A stretch of 64,000 bases of DNA from Herbaspirillum sp. Lineage in GTDB: Bacteria; Pseudomonadota; Gammaproteobacteria; Burkholderiales; Burkholderiaceae_D. Positions 48,429 to 58,793 of the stretch are shown piece after piece; the first letter of the stretch is position 1, and each line of letters starts with the position of its first letter. The position numbers and the translations under genes were made by a program. Under the pieces are notes generated by a model that searched no databases, was not told where the DNA came from, and saw only the letters and a list, made by a program, of their open reading frames with translations. The DNA lies in assembly GCF_017744395.1 (NCBI RefSeq), contig NZ_JAGIBI010000003.1, positions 434,001 through 498,000 on the forward strand, in the 5' to 3' direction.

Positions 48429-49538
48429 TTATCCGGGGCCGGCGCCGCCGCTTTCGATGATGCCGCCGCCCAGGCAGATATCGCCGTCGTACAACACTGC
48501 CGACTGGCCCGGGGTGACCGCCCATTGCGGCGTGTCGAAGCTGAGCGCGAATTGCCCGGCGCCGGCGGTAAAGCCGCAGGGCACATCGGCCTGCCGGTAG
48601 CGCGTCTTGGCCGACAGCGCCGCCTTGTCGGGGGCGTTGCCCGCCACCCAGCTGACCTGGCCGGCCGACAGGGTGGGCGACAGCAGCCAGGGATGGTCGT
48701 GGCCTTGCACGATATACAAGGTGTTGTTTTCCACATCCTTGCGCGCCACGTACCAGGCGTCGCCGTGGCCATCGGCGTTCTGGTGCGCCTTCAGGCCGCC
48801 GATGCCGATGCCCTTGCGCTGGCCCAGCGTGTAGAAGGAGAGGCCGACGTGCTCGCCCACGGTCTTGCCGTCCGCGGTCTTGATCGGGCCGGGTTTGTAC
48901 GACAGGTAGCGGTTCAGGAATTCGCGGAACGGGCGTTCTCCAATGAAGCAGATGCCGGTCGAGTCCTTCTTTTTGGCGTTGGGCAATTGCAACTGTTCGG
49001 CGATCCTGCGCACCTCGGTCTTGTGGATTTCGCCCAGCGGGAAGATCGCGCGCGCGAGCTGCTCCTGGTTCAGGCGGTGCAGGAAGTAGCTCTGGTCCTT
49101 GCTGGCGTCGACCGCCTTGAGCAGCTCGAACTTGCCGGCCGCATTTTCGCGCACGCGCGCGTAGTGGCCGGTGGCGATGTAGTCGGCGCCCAGCTTCATG
49201 GCGTGGTCGAGGAAGGCCTTGAACTTGATCTCGGCGTTGCACAGCACGTCCGGGTTGGGCGTGCGGCCGGCCTGGTATTCGCGCAGGAATTCGGCGAACA
49301 CGCGGTCCTTGTACTCGGAGGCGAAGTTGACCGCTTCGATGTCCACGCCGACCACGTCGGCCACGCTGACGGCGTCGATCCAGTCTTCGCGCGTCGAGCA
49401 GTATTCGGAATCGTCGTCGTCTTCCCAGTTCTTCATGAACAGGCCGATGACTTCATAACCCTGTTCCTTCAGCAGCCACGCCGAGACCGACGAATCCACG
49501 CCGCCCGACATGCCGATGACTACTCTTTTCTTACTCAT
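48429..49538 (-). CDS. mnmA: tRNA 2-thiouridylase MnmA
   Basis: 369 residues. Sulfur transfer to U34 of Lys, Glu and Gln tRNAs. PP-loop [19 protein letters not shown], catalytic cysteines in [13 protein letters not shown] and [10 protein letters not shown], and the C-terminal beta-barrel region. Preceded at 33 bp by the NUDIX gene on the same strand, a frequent pairing in proteobacteria. The C-terminus ([10 protein letters not shown]) is typical. Confidence 0.98.
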   Translation of the reverse strand: MSKKRVVIGMSGGVDSSVSAWLLKEQGYEVIGLFMKNWEDDDDSEYCSTREDWIDAVSVADVVGVDIEAVNFASEYKDRVFAEFLREYQAGRTPNPDVLCNAEIKFKAFLDHAMKLGADYIATGHYARVRENAAGKFELLKAVDASKDQSYFLHRLNQEQLARAIFPLGEIHKTEVRRIAEQLQLPNAKKKDSTGICFIGERPFREFLNRYLSYKPGPIKTADGKTVGEHVGLSFYTLGQRKGIGIGGLKAHQNADGHGDAWYVARKDVENNTLYIVQGHDHPWLLSPTLSAGQVSWVAGNAPDKAALSAKTRYRQADVPCGFTAGAGQFALSFDTPQWAVTPGQSAVLYDGDICLGGGIIESGGAGPG

Positions 49539-49571
49539 GATGATGTTGCTCGCAAATGGCGGGAATCGATG

Positions 49572-50063
49572 TCAATAGTCTGCCAGGCTGCCGATCGCGC
49601 TTGGATCGGTATGCACCAGTTCCAGCGGCGCCCGCTGGCCGCGCAGATAGTCGTCCACGCAGCGCAGCACCAGCGGGCTGCGGTGGCGATCGGCGCATGC
49701 CGCCAGTTCGTCGCGGGTCATCCAGACGGTGCGCAGGATGCCTTCGTCGAGGGCGCGCTCCAATTGTTCGCCAACCGTGCCGGCGAAGGCGAAGCGCAGA
49801 TAGGTCACGCTCATGCCGCCGCGCGACGACGATACGTTGCGCGACAGGTAGGTGCCTACCAGCGCCGTCGGCGTGAAGGCCCGCGCCGACTCTTCCAGCG
49901 CTTCGCGCACCACCGCGTCCAGCAGCGATTCGCCCGGCTCCAGGTGGCCGGCCGGCTGGTTGATGCGAATGGCGCCGCCGCTTTCTTCTTCCACCAGCAG
50001 GAAGCGGCCCTGTTGCTCGATGATGGCGGCGACGGTGACCGAAGGTTTCCAGACTTCAGACAT
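49572..50063 (-). CDS. NUDIX hydrolase (NudJ-like phosphatase)
   Basis: 163 residues. Nudix box at GHLEPGESLLDAVVREALEE, fitting the consensus except that the last Gly is Ala. N-terminal SVTVAAIIEQQGRFLLVEEE is typical of NudJ, which hydrolyses thiamine pyrophosphate precursors and nucleotides. It is co-directional with mnmA (33 bp gap), the pairing known from E. coli as nudJ-mnmA. The substrate is inferred from that context only. Confidence 0.92.
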   Translation of the reverse strand: MSEVWKPSVTVAAIIEQQGRFLLVEEESGGAIRINQPAGHLEPGESLLDAVVREALEESARAFTPTALVGTYLSRNVSSSRGGMSVTYLRFAFAGTVGEQLERALDEGILRTVWMTRDELAACADRHRSPLVLRCVDDYLRGQRAPLELVHTDPSAIGSLADY

Positions 50064-50250
50064 TGATTACCTCGTGAATCCGCCATTTTACCGCGTCGCG
50101 CCGGACTCTTCAGCGCAAAGCCCCGCCGCAGGCGGATTTCCTGCTTCTGCAGGCGGATTCCTTTCTTATCCCCATGCCCTGGTAAAGTTGTTGGGTTTCA
50201 AATTTTGTCGTGTAAGATTGGGGTAAGAATCAACCAAACAGGAGCTTTGA

Positions 50251-51366
50251 ATGAGGATAGGTATTCCCGCCGAAAGTCGGGATGGGGAAACGCGTGTCGC
50301 GGCAACTCCGGAAACCGTCAAGAAACTGGTGGCCGCCAAGCACGAAGTCATGGTCGAATCGGGCGCAGGCGTCAAATCCAGCATTCCCGATGAAGCCTAT
50401 GTCGCCGTCGGCGCCAGTATCGGCAGCGCCGACGCCGTCTATACCGCGGAAGTCATTCTCAAGGTGCGCGCCCCGAGCCAGTCGGAGCGCGCGCAGATCA
50501 AAGCTGGAACTGTTGTCGTCGGCATGTTGAATCCCTTCGATGCCGACAACATCGCGGCCATGGCCGGCGCAGGGCTGACCGCCTTCGCGCTGGAAGCCGC
50601 ACCGCGCACCACCCGTGCGCAATCGATGGACGTCCTGTCCTCGCAAGCCAATATCGCCGGTTACAAAGCGGTGATCATGGCAGCCAACACGTACCAGCGT
50701 TTCATGCCCATGCTGATGACGGCCGCAGGCACCGTCAAGGCGGCGCGCATGCTGATCATGGGAGCCGGTGTAGCCGGGCTGCAGGCGATCGCCACCGCCA
50801 AGCGGCTGGGCGCGGTGATCGAGGCATCCGATGTGCGTCCGGCGGTCAAGGAACAGATCGAGTCGCTGGGCGCCAAGTTCCTCGACGTGCCGTTCCTGAC
50901 CGACGAGGAAAGGGAAATCGCCAAGGGCGTGGGCGGCTATGCGCGCCCGATGCCGCCCGACTGGATGAAGCGCCAGGCCGAACTGGTCCACGAGCGCGCC
51001 AAGCAGGCCGACATCATCATCACCACCGCGCTGATTCCGGGTCGCAAGGCGCCGGTGCTGATCAGCGAGGAGACGGTGAAGGCGATGAAGCCGGGTTCGG
51101 TGATCCTGGACATGGCGGTCGACCAGGGCGGCAACTGCCCGCTGTCGGAACCGGGCAAGACGGTCATCAAACACGGCGTGCACATCATCGGCGAAGGCAA
51201 CCTGGCGGCCCTGGTGGCGGCCGATGCCTCGGCCCTGTATGCGCGCAACGTGCTGGATTTCCTGAAGCTGATCATCGATGGCGAAGGCAAGCTGGTCATC
51301 AACCGCGAAGACGACATCGTCGCCGCCACGCTGCTGTGCAGCGGCGGCGAAGTCCTGCGCAAATAA
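50251..51366 (+). CDS. pntAA: NAD(P) transhydrogenase alpha subunit, part 1
   Basis: 371 residues, soluble NAD(H)-binding domain dI of the proton-pumping transhydrogenase. N-terminal [40 protein letters not shown] for nucleotide binding and [20 protein letters not shown]-type C-terminus. It is a split alpha subunit, with the membrane part encoded separately as pntAB. Unlike common order, panD lies between the two. Couples hydride transfer to proton flow and so supplies NADPH. Confidence 0.95.
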   Translation: MRIGIPAESRDGETRVAATPETVKKLVAAKHEVMVESGAGVKSSIPDEAYVAVGASIGSADAVYTAEVILKVRAPSQSERAQIKAGTVVVGMLNPFDADNIAAMAGAGLTAFALEAAPRTTRAQSMDVLSSQANIAGYKAVIMAANTYQRFMPMLMTAAGTVKAARMLIMGAGVAGLQAIATAKRLGAVIEASDVRPAVKEQIESLGAKFLDVPFLTDEEREIAKGVGGYARPMPPDWMKRQAELVHERAKQADIIITTALIPGRKAPVLISEETVKAMKPGSVILDMAVDQGGNCPLSEPGKTVIKHGVHIIGEGNLAALVAADASALYARNVLDFLKLIIDGEGKLVINREDDIVAATLLCSGGEVLRK

Positions 51367-51455
51367 AAAAGGGCCTGCCGCGCTCGCGCGGCGGCTCCTA
51401 TCCCTATTACTACGCGCCGGCGCGGCCGGCGCACGCCTTACAAGGAAAGAAGTAC

Positions 51456-51818
51456 ATGCAACGCATCATGCTGCGCGCCAAGATCCATCGCGCAACCGTC
51501 ACCCAATGCGACCTCAACTATGAAGGCTCCTGCGGCATCGACGAAGACCTGCTGGAGGCGGCCGACATCCGCGAGTTCGAAAAAATCGAGCTGTACAACG
51601 TCAACAACGGCGAACGCTTCTCCACCTACGCTATCCGCGGCAAGCGTGGCAGCGGCGAGATTTCCCTCAACGGCGCGGCGGCCCGCCTCGCGCACCTGGG
51701 CGATCTGCTGATCATCTGCACCTATGCGCCGATGACCGACGAGCAGGTGGCGCAGTACAAGCCCAAGGTCGTCTTCGTCGACGACAAGAACCGCATCACC
51801 AGCCTGAAGGCAATCTGA
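51456..51818 (+). CDS. panD: Aspartate 1-decarboxylase
   Basis: 120 residues from the ATG at 51456 with AAGGAAAG upstream. Proenzyme that cleaves itself between Gly24 and Ser25 in NYEGSCGID to form the pyruvoyl group; it then makes beta-alanine for pantothenate and CoA. Family features: [40 protein letters not shown]-type [16 protein letters not shown] and [11 protein letters not shown]. It sits inside the pnt operon with 89 bp before it and 55 bp after, so it is probably co-expressed with the transhydrogenase. Confidence 0.97.
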   Translation: MQRIMLRAKIHRATVTQCDLNYEGSCGIDEDLLEAADIREFEKIELYNVNNGERFSTYAIRGKRGSGEISLNGAAARLAHLGDLLIICTYAPMTDEQVAQYKPKVVFVDDKNRITSLKAI

Positions 51819-51873
51819 CCCCAGCGATCTGACCCGCGATGCCCGCATCGCGCAATAACGAGAGGAACAAGAA

Positions 51874-52191
51874 ATGGAAGTCAGCCATACCATCATCAAC
51901 CTGATCATCTTCGTGCTGGCGATCTACGTCGGCTACCACGTGGTCTGGACCGTCACCCCGGCGCTGCACACGCCGCTGATGGCGGTCACCAACGCCATCT
52001 CGGCGATCATCATCATCGGCGCCATGCTGGCTGCCGGCCTGACCGAAGGCACCGTGGGCCGCATCGCCGGCACGCTGGCCGTGGCGCTGGCGGCGGTCAA
52101 CGTGTTCGGCGGCTTCATGGTGACCCGGCGCATGCTGGAAATGTTCAAGAAGAAAGAGCCCAAGGCAGCGGCAGACAAGGCGGGAGCATAA
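51874..52191 (+). CDS. pntAB: NAD(P) transhydrogenase alpha subunit, part 2
   Basis: 105 residues with three to four membrane helices, the membrane (dII) portion of the split alpha subunit. Features: IINLIIFVLAIYVGYHVVWT, TPLMAVTNAISAIIIIGAM and a C-terminal VFGGFMVTRRMLEMFKKKE. Separated from pntB by 2 bp. Ribosome site GAGAGGAA. Confidence 0.95.
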   Translation: MEVSHTIINLIIFVLAIYVGYHVVWTVTPALHTPLMAVTNAISAIIIIGAMLAAGLTEGTVGRIAGTLAVALAAVNVFGGFMVTRRMLEMFKKKEPKAAADKAGA

Positions 52192-52193
52192 GC

Positions 52194-53633
52194 ATGAGCA
52201 TGAATCTGGTTACCCTGTTGTACCTGATCGCCTCGATCTGCTTCATCCAGGCGTTGAAGGGCTTGTCGCACCCGGCCACCGCGCGCCGCGGCAATACCTT
52301 CGGCATGGCCGGCATGGCGATTGCGGTGTTGACCACACTGGCCTTGATCGTCAAGTTGAAGGGCGAAGGCGCGAACGCTTCGGGCGACATCGGCTATCTG
52401 CTGGTGGCGGCCGGCGTGATCGTCGGCGGCGGCATCGGCGCCTACCTCGCACGCAGCGTTGAAATGACCAAGATGCCTGAACTGGTCGCGGCAATGCACT
52501 CGCTGATTGGTCTGGCGGCGGTGTGTATCGCGGTCGCGGCCGTGGCCGAACCGTGGGCGCTGGGCATCTCGGCGCATGGCGCGCTGATCCCGGTGGGCAA
52601 CCGCGTCGAACTGTTCATCGGCACCTTCGTCGGCGCCATCACCTTCTCCGGTTCGGTGATCGCCTTCGGCAAGCTCTCGGGCAAGTACAAGTTCCGCCTG
52701 TTCCAGGGCGCGCCGGTGAACTTCTCCGGCCAGCACTTCCTGAACCTGCTGCTGGCGATCGCCATGATCGGCTTCGGCATCATCTTCGTGCTGACCCAGA
52801 ACTGGCTGCCCTTCATCATCATGGCGGCGATCGCCTTCGCGCTGGGCGTGCTGATCATCATCCCCATCGGCGGCGCCGACATGCCGGTGGTGGTGTCGAT
52901 GTTGAACAGCTACTCGGGCTGGGCCGCGGCCGGCATCGGCTTCTCGCTGAACAACGCGATGCTGATCATCGCCGGTTCGCTGGTGGGATCCTCGGGCGCG
53001 ATCCTGTCCTACATCATGTGCAAGGCGATGAACCGCTCGTTCTTCAACGTGATCCTGGGCGGCTTTGGCGGCGAAGCGGCGGCCGCCGGCGGCGGCGCGC
53101 AGCAGCAGCGTCCGGTCAAGTCCGGTTCGTCCGACGATGCGGCCTTCCTGATGGGCAATGCCGAGACCGTGATCATCGTTCCCGGCTACGGCCTGGCGGT
53201 GGCGCGCGCGCAGCATGCGCTGAAGGAGCTGACCGAGAAGCTGACCCACAAGGGCGTGACCGTGAAGTATGCGATCCACCCGGTGGCCGGCCGCATGCCG
53301 GGCCACATGAACGTGCTGCTGGCCGAGGCCGAAGTACCTTACGACCAGGTGTTCGAGATGGAAGACATCAACAGCGAGTTCGCGCAGGCCGACGTGGTGC
53401 TGGTGCTGGGCGCCAACGACGTGGTCAACCCGGCCGCCAAGGATCCGAAGTCGCCGATCGCCGGCATGCCGATCCTGGAAGCCTACAAGGCCAAGACGGT
53501 GATCGTGAACAAGCGCTCGATGGCCGCCGGCTACGCCGGCCTGGACAACGAACTGTTCTACATGGACAAGACCATGATGGTCTTCGGCGACGCCAAGAAG
53601 GTCATCGAAGATATGGTTAAGGCAGTGGACTGA
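52194..53633 (+). CDS. pntB: NAD(P) transhydrogenase beta subunit
   Basis: 479 residues. N-terminal membrane part with about eight helices, then the NADP(H)-binding dIII domain (about 295-479) with ETVIIVPGYGLAVARAQHAL, HPVAGRMPGHMNVLLAEAEV and AAGYAGLDNELFYMDKTMMV. It completes the proton-translocating transhydrogenase with PntAA and PntAB. Last gene of the operon; a strong bidirectional terminator follows. Confidence 0.98.
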   Translation: MSMNLVTLLYLIASICFIQALKGLSHPATARRGNTFGMAGMAIAVLTTLALIVKLKGEGANASGDIGYLLVAAGVIVGGGIGAYLARSVEMTKMPELVAAMHSLIGLAAVCIAVAAVAEPWALGISAHGALIPVGNRVELFIGTFVGAITFSGSVIAFGKLSGKYKFRLFQGAPVNFSGQHFLNLLLAIAMIGFGIIFVLTQNWLPFIIMAAIAFALGVLIIIPIGGADMPVVVSMLNSYSGWAAAGIGFSLNNAMLIIAGSLVGSSGAILSYIMCKAMNRSFFNVILGGFGGEAAAAGGGAQQQRPVKSGSSDDAAFLMGNAETVIIVPGYGLAVARAQHALKELTEKLTHKGVTVKYAIHPVAGRMPGHMNVLLAEAEVPYDQVFEMEDINSEFAQADVVLVLGANDVVNPAAKDPKSPIAGMPILEAYKAKTVIVNKRSMAAGYAGLDNELFYMDKTMMVFGDAKKVIEDMVKAVD

Positions 53634-53649
53634 GTTTTTCCTTGCCATG

Positions 53650-53688
53650 AAAAACGCCGCCGCGAATCACTTCGCGGCGGCGTTTTTT
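53650..53688. terminator. Bidirectional terminator, pntB and upp
   Basis: AAAAACGCCGCCGCGAA / TTCGCGGCGGCGTTTTT perfect 17-bp arms round a TCAC loop. Confidence 0.95.
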
Positions 53689-53714
53689 ATGGCGGCTACT
53701 ACTAGCCGCTTATT

Positions 53715-54362
53715 TCATTTTGTACCGAAGATGCGGTCGCCGGCATCGCCCAGTCCTGGCACGATATAGGCGTGGCTATCCAGGTGTGAATCCAGCGACG
53801 CGACATACAGCTTGACGTCCGGATGTGCGTCGGTGAATACCTTCACGCCTTCAGGCGCGGCCACCAGTGCCACGAACACGATGTGTTCGCTGGGGACACC
53901 GCGCTTTTTCAGCGCGTCGACCGCGTGCACCGCCGAGTTGCCGGTGGCCACCATCGGGTCGCACAAGATCATGGTGCGGTCCTGCAGGTCGGGCAGGCGC
54001 ACCAGGTATTCCACCGGTTGGTGGTTCTCGTCGCGGTAGACGCCGATGTGGCCCACGCGCGCCGACGGGATCAGTTCCAGCAGGCCGTCGCTCATGCCTA
54101 CGCCGGCGCGCAGCACCGGCACGATGGCCAGCTTCTTGCCGGCGATCACGGGGGCGTCGTAGGTCACCAGCGGGGTCTCGATGGTTTCGGTGGTCAGCGG
54201 CAGGTCGCGCGTGATTTCATAGCCCATCAGCAGCGTGATCTCGCGCAGCAGGTCGCGGAAGGTGCGCGTGGAGGTGCGCTTGTCGCGCATGTGCGTGAGC
54301 TTGTGCTGGATCAGCGGGTGATCGAGGATGTAGAGGTTCTTGAAGCGCGGGTCTTGTTTCAT
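53715..54362 (-). CDS. upp: Uracil phosphoribosyltransferase
   Basis: 215 residues. Salvages uracil with PRPP to UMP. PRPP motif [15 protein letters not shown]-terminal [39 protein letters not shown] and C-terminal [14 protein letters not shown]. Alone on the minus strand, convergent with pntB and separated from the upstream pepP cluster by about 60 bp. Confidence 0.98.
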   Translation of the reverse strand: MKQDPRFKNLYILDHPLIQHKLTHMRDKRTSTRTFRDLLREITLLMGYEITRDLPLTTETIETPLVTYDAPVIAGKKLAIVPVLRAGVGMSDGLLELIPSARVGHIGVYRDENHQPVEYLVRLPDLQDRTMILCDPMVATGNSAVHAVDALKKRGVPSEHIVFVALVAAPEGVKVFTDAHPDVKLYVASLDSHLDSHAYIVPGLGDAGDRIFGTK

Positions 54363-54423
54363 GGCGGCAAGCGGTGTTGGCTGTGTTGATGCGGCATTGT
54401 CTCATGCCGTCAAGGGCTTGGGG

Positions 54424-55572
54424 TCAGCGCCGGCCGAACATCATCTGCCCGGCCAGCAGGTCGCGCGCCGGCGGCAGCAGGTCGATCGCGCCCAGCGACA
54501 GGCCGAGCAGCGCCTGCGCCGGCGTGCCTTGCGGCGCGCTGGCGAAGATGCGCGCCATGAGGTCGGTCAGACGGATGGTCAGGTCGCGGTCCTGGCCGCG
54601 GCGGCGGTGGAATTGCTGCAATGCCTCCGGTGTCCGTTCGCGCGCCAGCACATCGGCCAGCACCCTGGCGTCACGCAGGCCGAGGTTCAGGCCCTGGCCT
54701 GCGACCGGATGCAGCGTCTGGGCGGCATTGCCGATGGCGACCACGCGCTGCGTCCGGCCGGGTTTGGCATTCAGGCCCAGCGCATAGGAGTGGCGCGGGC
54801 TGGTGCGGGTGAAGCGGCCCACGCGCTGGCCGAAGGCCTGGTTCAATGCGGCCAGGAAGGCAGCGTCATCGAGCGCCAGCAGGCGTTCGCCGGTATCCGG
54901 ACGCACGCACCAGACCAACGCGTAGCCGTCGTCCTGCGGCAGCAGGGCCAGCGGCCCTTCGTCGGTGAAGCGTTCGAAGGCGCGGTGGGCGACGGCCTGG
55001 TCGGCGTGCACATGGGCGATCAGCGCCAGTTGCCGGTAGTCCCGCTGCATGCTTTTCTGCTGCTGCTCACCGAACACGCCGCCCTCGGCCTGGATGGCCA
55101 GCGCCGCGCGCAATATCCTGCCATCCTGCAGCGAGACGGCGACGTGGTCGTCTTCCTCGGCCAGCGCCACGACTTCTGCCGGGCGCAACAGGTTCAGGCC
55201 CAAATGGTCGGTGGCAGTTGCCAGCGCCTGGTTCACGCTGCCGTAGCGGGCCACATAGCCCAATGCGGGCAAGTCGTAATCCGCGCGGTCGAGCAGGGTG
55301 CGGCCGAAATGGCCGCGGCGCGAGACGTGGATCTGTTCGATGGCGGTGGCCGCCTTGCCTACGCCGTCCCAGGCGCCCAGTTCTTCCAGGATCTGGCGGC
55401 TGCCGTAGGAGAGGGCGATGGTGCGCGGGTCGGCGGCAGCCTGTTGCGGCGTCTTCAGATCGACCAGCGCGATGCGCGCGGGATCGAGGCCGCGGCGCGC
55501 CAGCAGGCCGGCGGCGCACAGGCCGACCGGGCCGCCGCCGCAGATGATCAGGTCGAAGTCGGCGATGTTCAT
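54424..55572 (-). CDS. UbiH/Coq6-family FAD-dependent monooxygenase
   Basis: 382 residues from the ATG at 55572, which begins the family N-terminus (DLIICGGGPVGLCAAGLLAR, GxGxxG FAD site). Second FAD motif GNAAQTLHPVAGQGLNLGLR is characteristic of ubiquinone hydroxylases. Likely catalyses one hydroxylation of the ubiquinone ring; UbiH, UbiF, VisC and UbiI cannot be told apart here. Follows pepP by 20 bp on the same strand, as visC/ubiH lies with pepP in many gammaproteobacteria. Confidence 0.93.
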   Translation of the reverse strand: MNIADFDLIICGGGPVGLCAAGLLARRGLDPARIALVDLKTPQQAAADPRTIALSYGSRQILEELGAWDGVGKAATAIEQIHVSRRGHFGRTLLDRADYDLPALGYVARYGSVNQALATATDHLGLNLLRPAEVVALAEEDDHVAVSLQDGRILRAALAIQAEGGVFGEQQQKSMQRDYRQLALIAHVHADQAVAHRAFERFTDEGPLALLPQDDGYALVWCVRPDTGERLLALDDAAFLAALNQAFGQRVGRFTRTSPRHSYALGLNAKPGRTQRVVAIGNAAQTLHPVAGQGLNLGLRDARVLADVLARERTPEALQQFHRRRGQDRDLTIRLTDLMARIFASAPQGTPAQALLGLSLGAIDLLPPARDLLAGQMMFGRR

Positions 55573-55592
55573 GGTACGGAAACGATGTCGGG

Positions 55593-56935
<1,343 letters not shown>

Positions 56936-56939
<4 letters not shown>

Positions 56940-57652
56940 GGACGAGTTCCTCCGGGCGGCTGGTTCAATGCTTCCAGTTGGTCGATGGTACCAACGTTAT
57001 GCCATTCGCCGCGATAGACGTCGCCGCCGACCTGGCCGCGCGCGGCGTATTCGCGCAGCAGCGGGCCGAGCTTGGCGTGCTCGCCGGGGGCGATGGCGTC
57101 GAACATCTGCGGGCGGTAGACGCCGATGTTGGCGAAGGTCAGCTTGTTCTCGCCTTCATTGGCGATCGAGAAATTGTTGAGCGCGAAATCGCCCTCGGGA
57201 TGGAAGGGCGGATTCTTGACCAGCCAGATCCAGGCCACGTCGCGCTTGTCCAGCGGCAGCGGGTTGCCCCACGGGTCTTCGTCTTCCAGCACGGTCTTGA
57301 CTTGCTCGTAGTCGAAGTGCGGGCAATAAATGTCGCCTGAGACGGCCACGAACGGTTGTTCACCCAGCAGGTGGCGGGCCTTGGCGATGCCGCCGGCGGT
57401 TTCCAGCGCGGTGCCTTCGGGCGAGTAATGCAATTGCGCGCCGAACTTGCCGCCGTCGCCCAGCGCTTCCTCAAGCTGCCGGCCCAGGTGGGCATGGTTG
57501 ATGACGATCTCGGTGATGCCGGCGCGCACCAGCGACAGGATCTGCCACACGATCAGCGGTCGGCCGCGTACTTTCAGTAGCGGCTTGGGTGTGGCGTCGG
57601 TCAGCGGGCGCATGCGCTCGCCGCGGCCGGCTGCGAAGATCATGGCTTTCAT
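56936..57652 (-). CDS. murU: N-acetylmuramate-1-phosphate uridylyltransferase MurU
   Basis: 238 residues. Nucleotidyltransferase with the signature FAAGRGERMRPLTDATPKPL and VNQP-type sugar region (EIVINHAHLGRQLEEALGDG). With AmgK it converts MurNAc-1-phosphate to UDP-MurNAc in cell-wall recycling, a route that bypasses fosfomycin-sensitive MurA in Pseudomonas. The amgK gene lies 12 bp upstream, and pepP overlaps its stop, which supports this assignment over a general sugar nucleotidyltransferase. Confidence 0.9.
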
Positions 57653-57664
57653 GTATGCGCGCCT

Positions 57665-58696
57665 TCAGAAGGTATAGCCGAACTTGGGCGCGTGTTCCTG
57701 TTCGAGCTTTTCGATCAGGCGCACCAGCGGCGTGAAGGCGACGTAGCGGCGCGCGGTCTTGAGCGTGTAGTCCATGACCAGCGGCATGTCCTTCAGGTAG
57801 CCGTCCTTGCCGTCTCGGTGGTACAGGCGGGCGAAGATGCCCAGCACCTTCAGGTGGCGCTGCAGGCCCATCCACTCGAAGTCGCGGTAGAAACCGTCGA
57901 TGTCCGGCGCCACCGGCAGGCCGGCGCGGCGCGCCTTTTCCCAGTAGCGGATGGTCCAGTCCAGCACCAGTTCCTCGTCCCACTGGATGTAGGCATCGCG
58001 CAGCAGCGAAACCAGATCGTAGGTGATGGGGCCGTAGACCGCGTCCTGGAAGTCGAGGATGCCGGGATTGCCGGCGGGCAGCACCATCAGGTTGCGCGAA
58101 TGGTAGTCGCGGTGCACGTAGACCTGCGGCTGCGCCAGGTTGTTGGCCAGGATGGCGTCGAAGGTCTTGGTCAGAACCGCGTTCTGTTCGTCAGTCAGCG
58201 TCACGCCCAGGTGCTTGCCGATATACCACTCGCGGAACAGTTCCAGCTCGCGCAGCAGCAGTGCGCGGTCGTACTCGGGCAGGGCGTCGGGCTTGCTTTG
58301 CGCTTGTAAAAGTACCAAGGCATCGATCGCATCCATGTATAGTTTGTGCGCGCTGTCGGCCGAGAGTTGCTGCAGGTAGGTGACCGAGCCCAGGTCGGAC
58401 AGCAGCAGGAAGCCGCGCTGCACGTCTTGCGCCAGGATTTGCGGCACCGTCACGCCGGTGGCGCCGAAGACGCCGGCCACGTGGATGAACGGACGCACGT
58501 CTTCTTGCGGCGGCGGCGCGTCCATGACGATGGCGGTGCCGCCGTCAGGCGTATCCACGCGGAAATACCGGCGAAAACTGGCGTCGGCGGAGGCCGGGCG
58601 CAGGGTGGCCGGCAATACTGGCGTGGCCGCCAGCGTGGCCAGCCAGTCTTGCAATTCGGATAAGCGCAAATCGGGGGAAGAACTTGGGGAGGACAT
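57665..58696 (-). CDS. amgK: Sugar kinase AmgK (N-acetylmuramate/GlcNAc 1-kinase)
   Basis: 343 residues from the ATG at 58696; longer in-frame extensions would cross the lptD region and are rejected. Aminoglycoside-phosphotransferase fold: N-terminal strands, GFLLLSDLGSVTYLQQLS, catalytic VYVHRDYHSRNLMVL (H, D, N) and metal-binding GILDFQDAVYGPITYDLVSL. Anomeric kinase of MurNAc in peptidoglycan recycling. First gene of amgK-murU-pepP-ubiH type; divergent from lptD by 97 bp, the arrangement seen in Pseudomonas. Confidence 0.93.
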   Translation of the reverse strand: MSSPSSSPDLRLSELQDWLATLAATPVLPATLRPASADASFRRYFRVDTPDGGTAIVMDAPPPQEDVRPFIHVAGVFGATGVTVPQILAQDVQRGFLLLSDLGSVTYLQQLSADSAHKLYMDAIDALVLLQAQSKPDALPEYDRALLLRELELFREWYIGKHLGVTLTDEQNAVLTKTFDAILANNLAQPQVYVHRDYHSRNLMVLPAGNPGILDFQDAVYGPITYDLVSLLRDAYIQWDEELVLDWTIRYWEKARRAGLPVAPDIDGFYRDFEWMGLQRHLKVLGIFARLYHRDGKDGYLKDMPLVMDYTLKTARRYVAFTPLVRLIEKLEQEHAPKFGYTF

Positions 58697-58736
58697 GAAC
58701 AATCTGAGGAATTCGTTTGATGTGTATGAGTTCCCA

Positions 58737-58742
58737 TATAAT
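58737..58742 (+). promoter_or_regulatory. -10 box of the lptD promoter
   Basis: Perfect TATAAT 51 bp before the lptD start at 58794. The -35 region (CGTTTG at 17 bp, or TTTGAT at 15 bp) is weak. The amgK start lies 41 bp to the other side. Confidence 0.5.
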
Positions 58743-58793
58743 AAGGGATTAACCTCAAAAAATCCGCCTGCACGGTGTCTTGCCACTCTTTTC

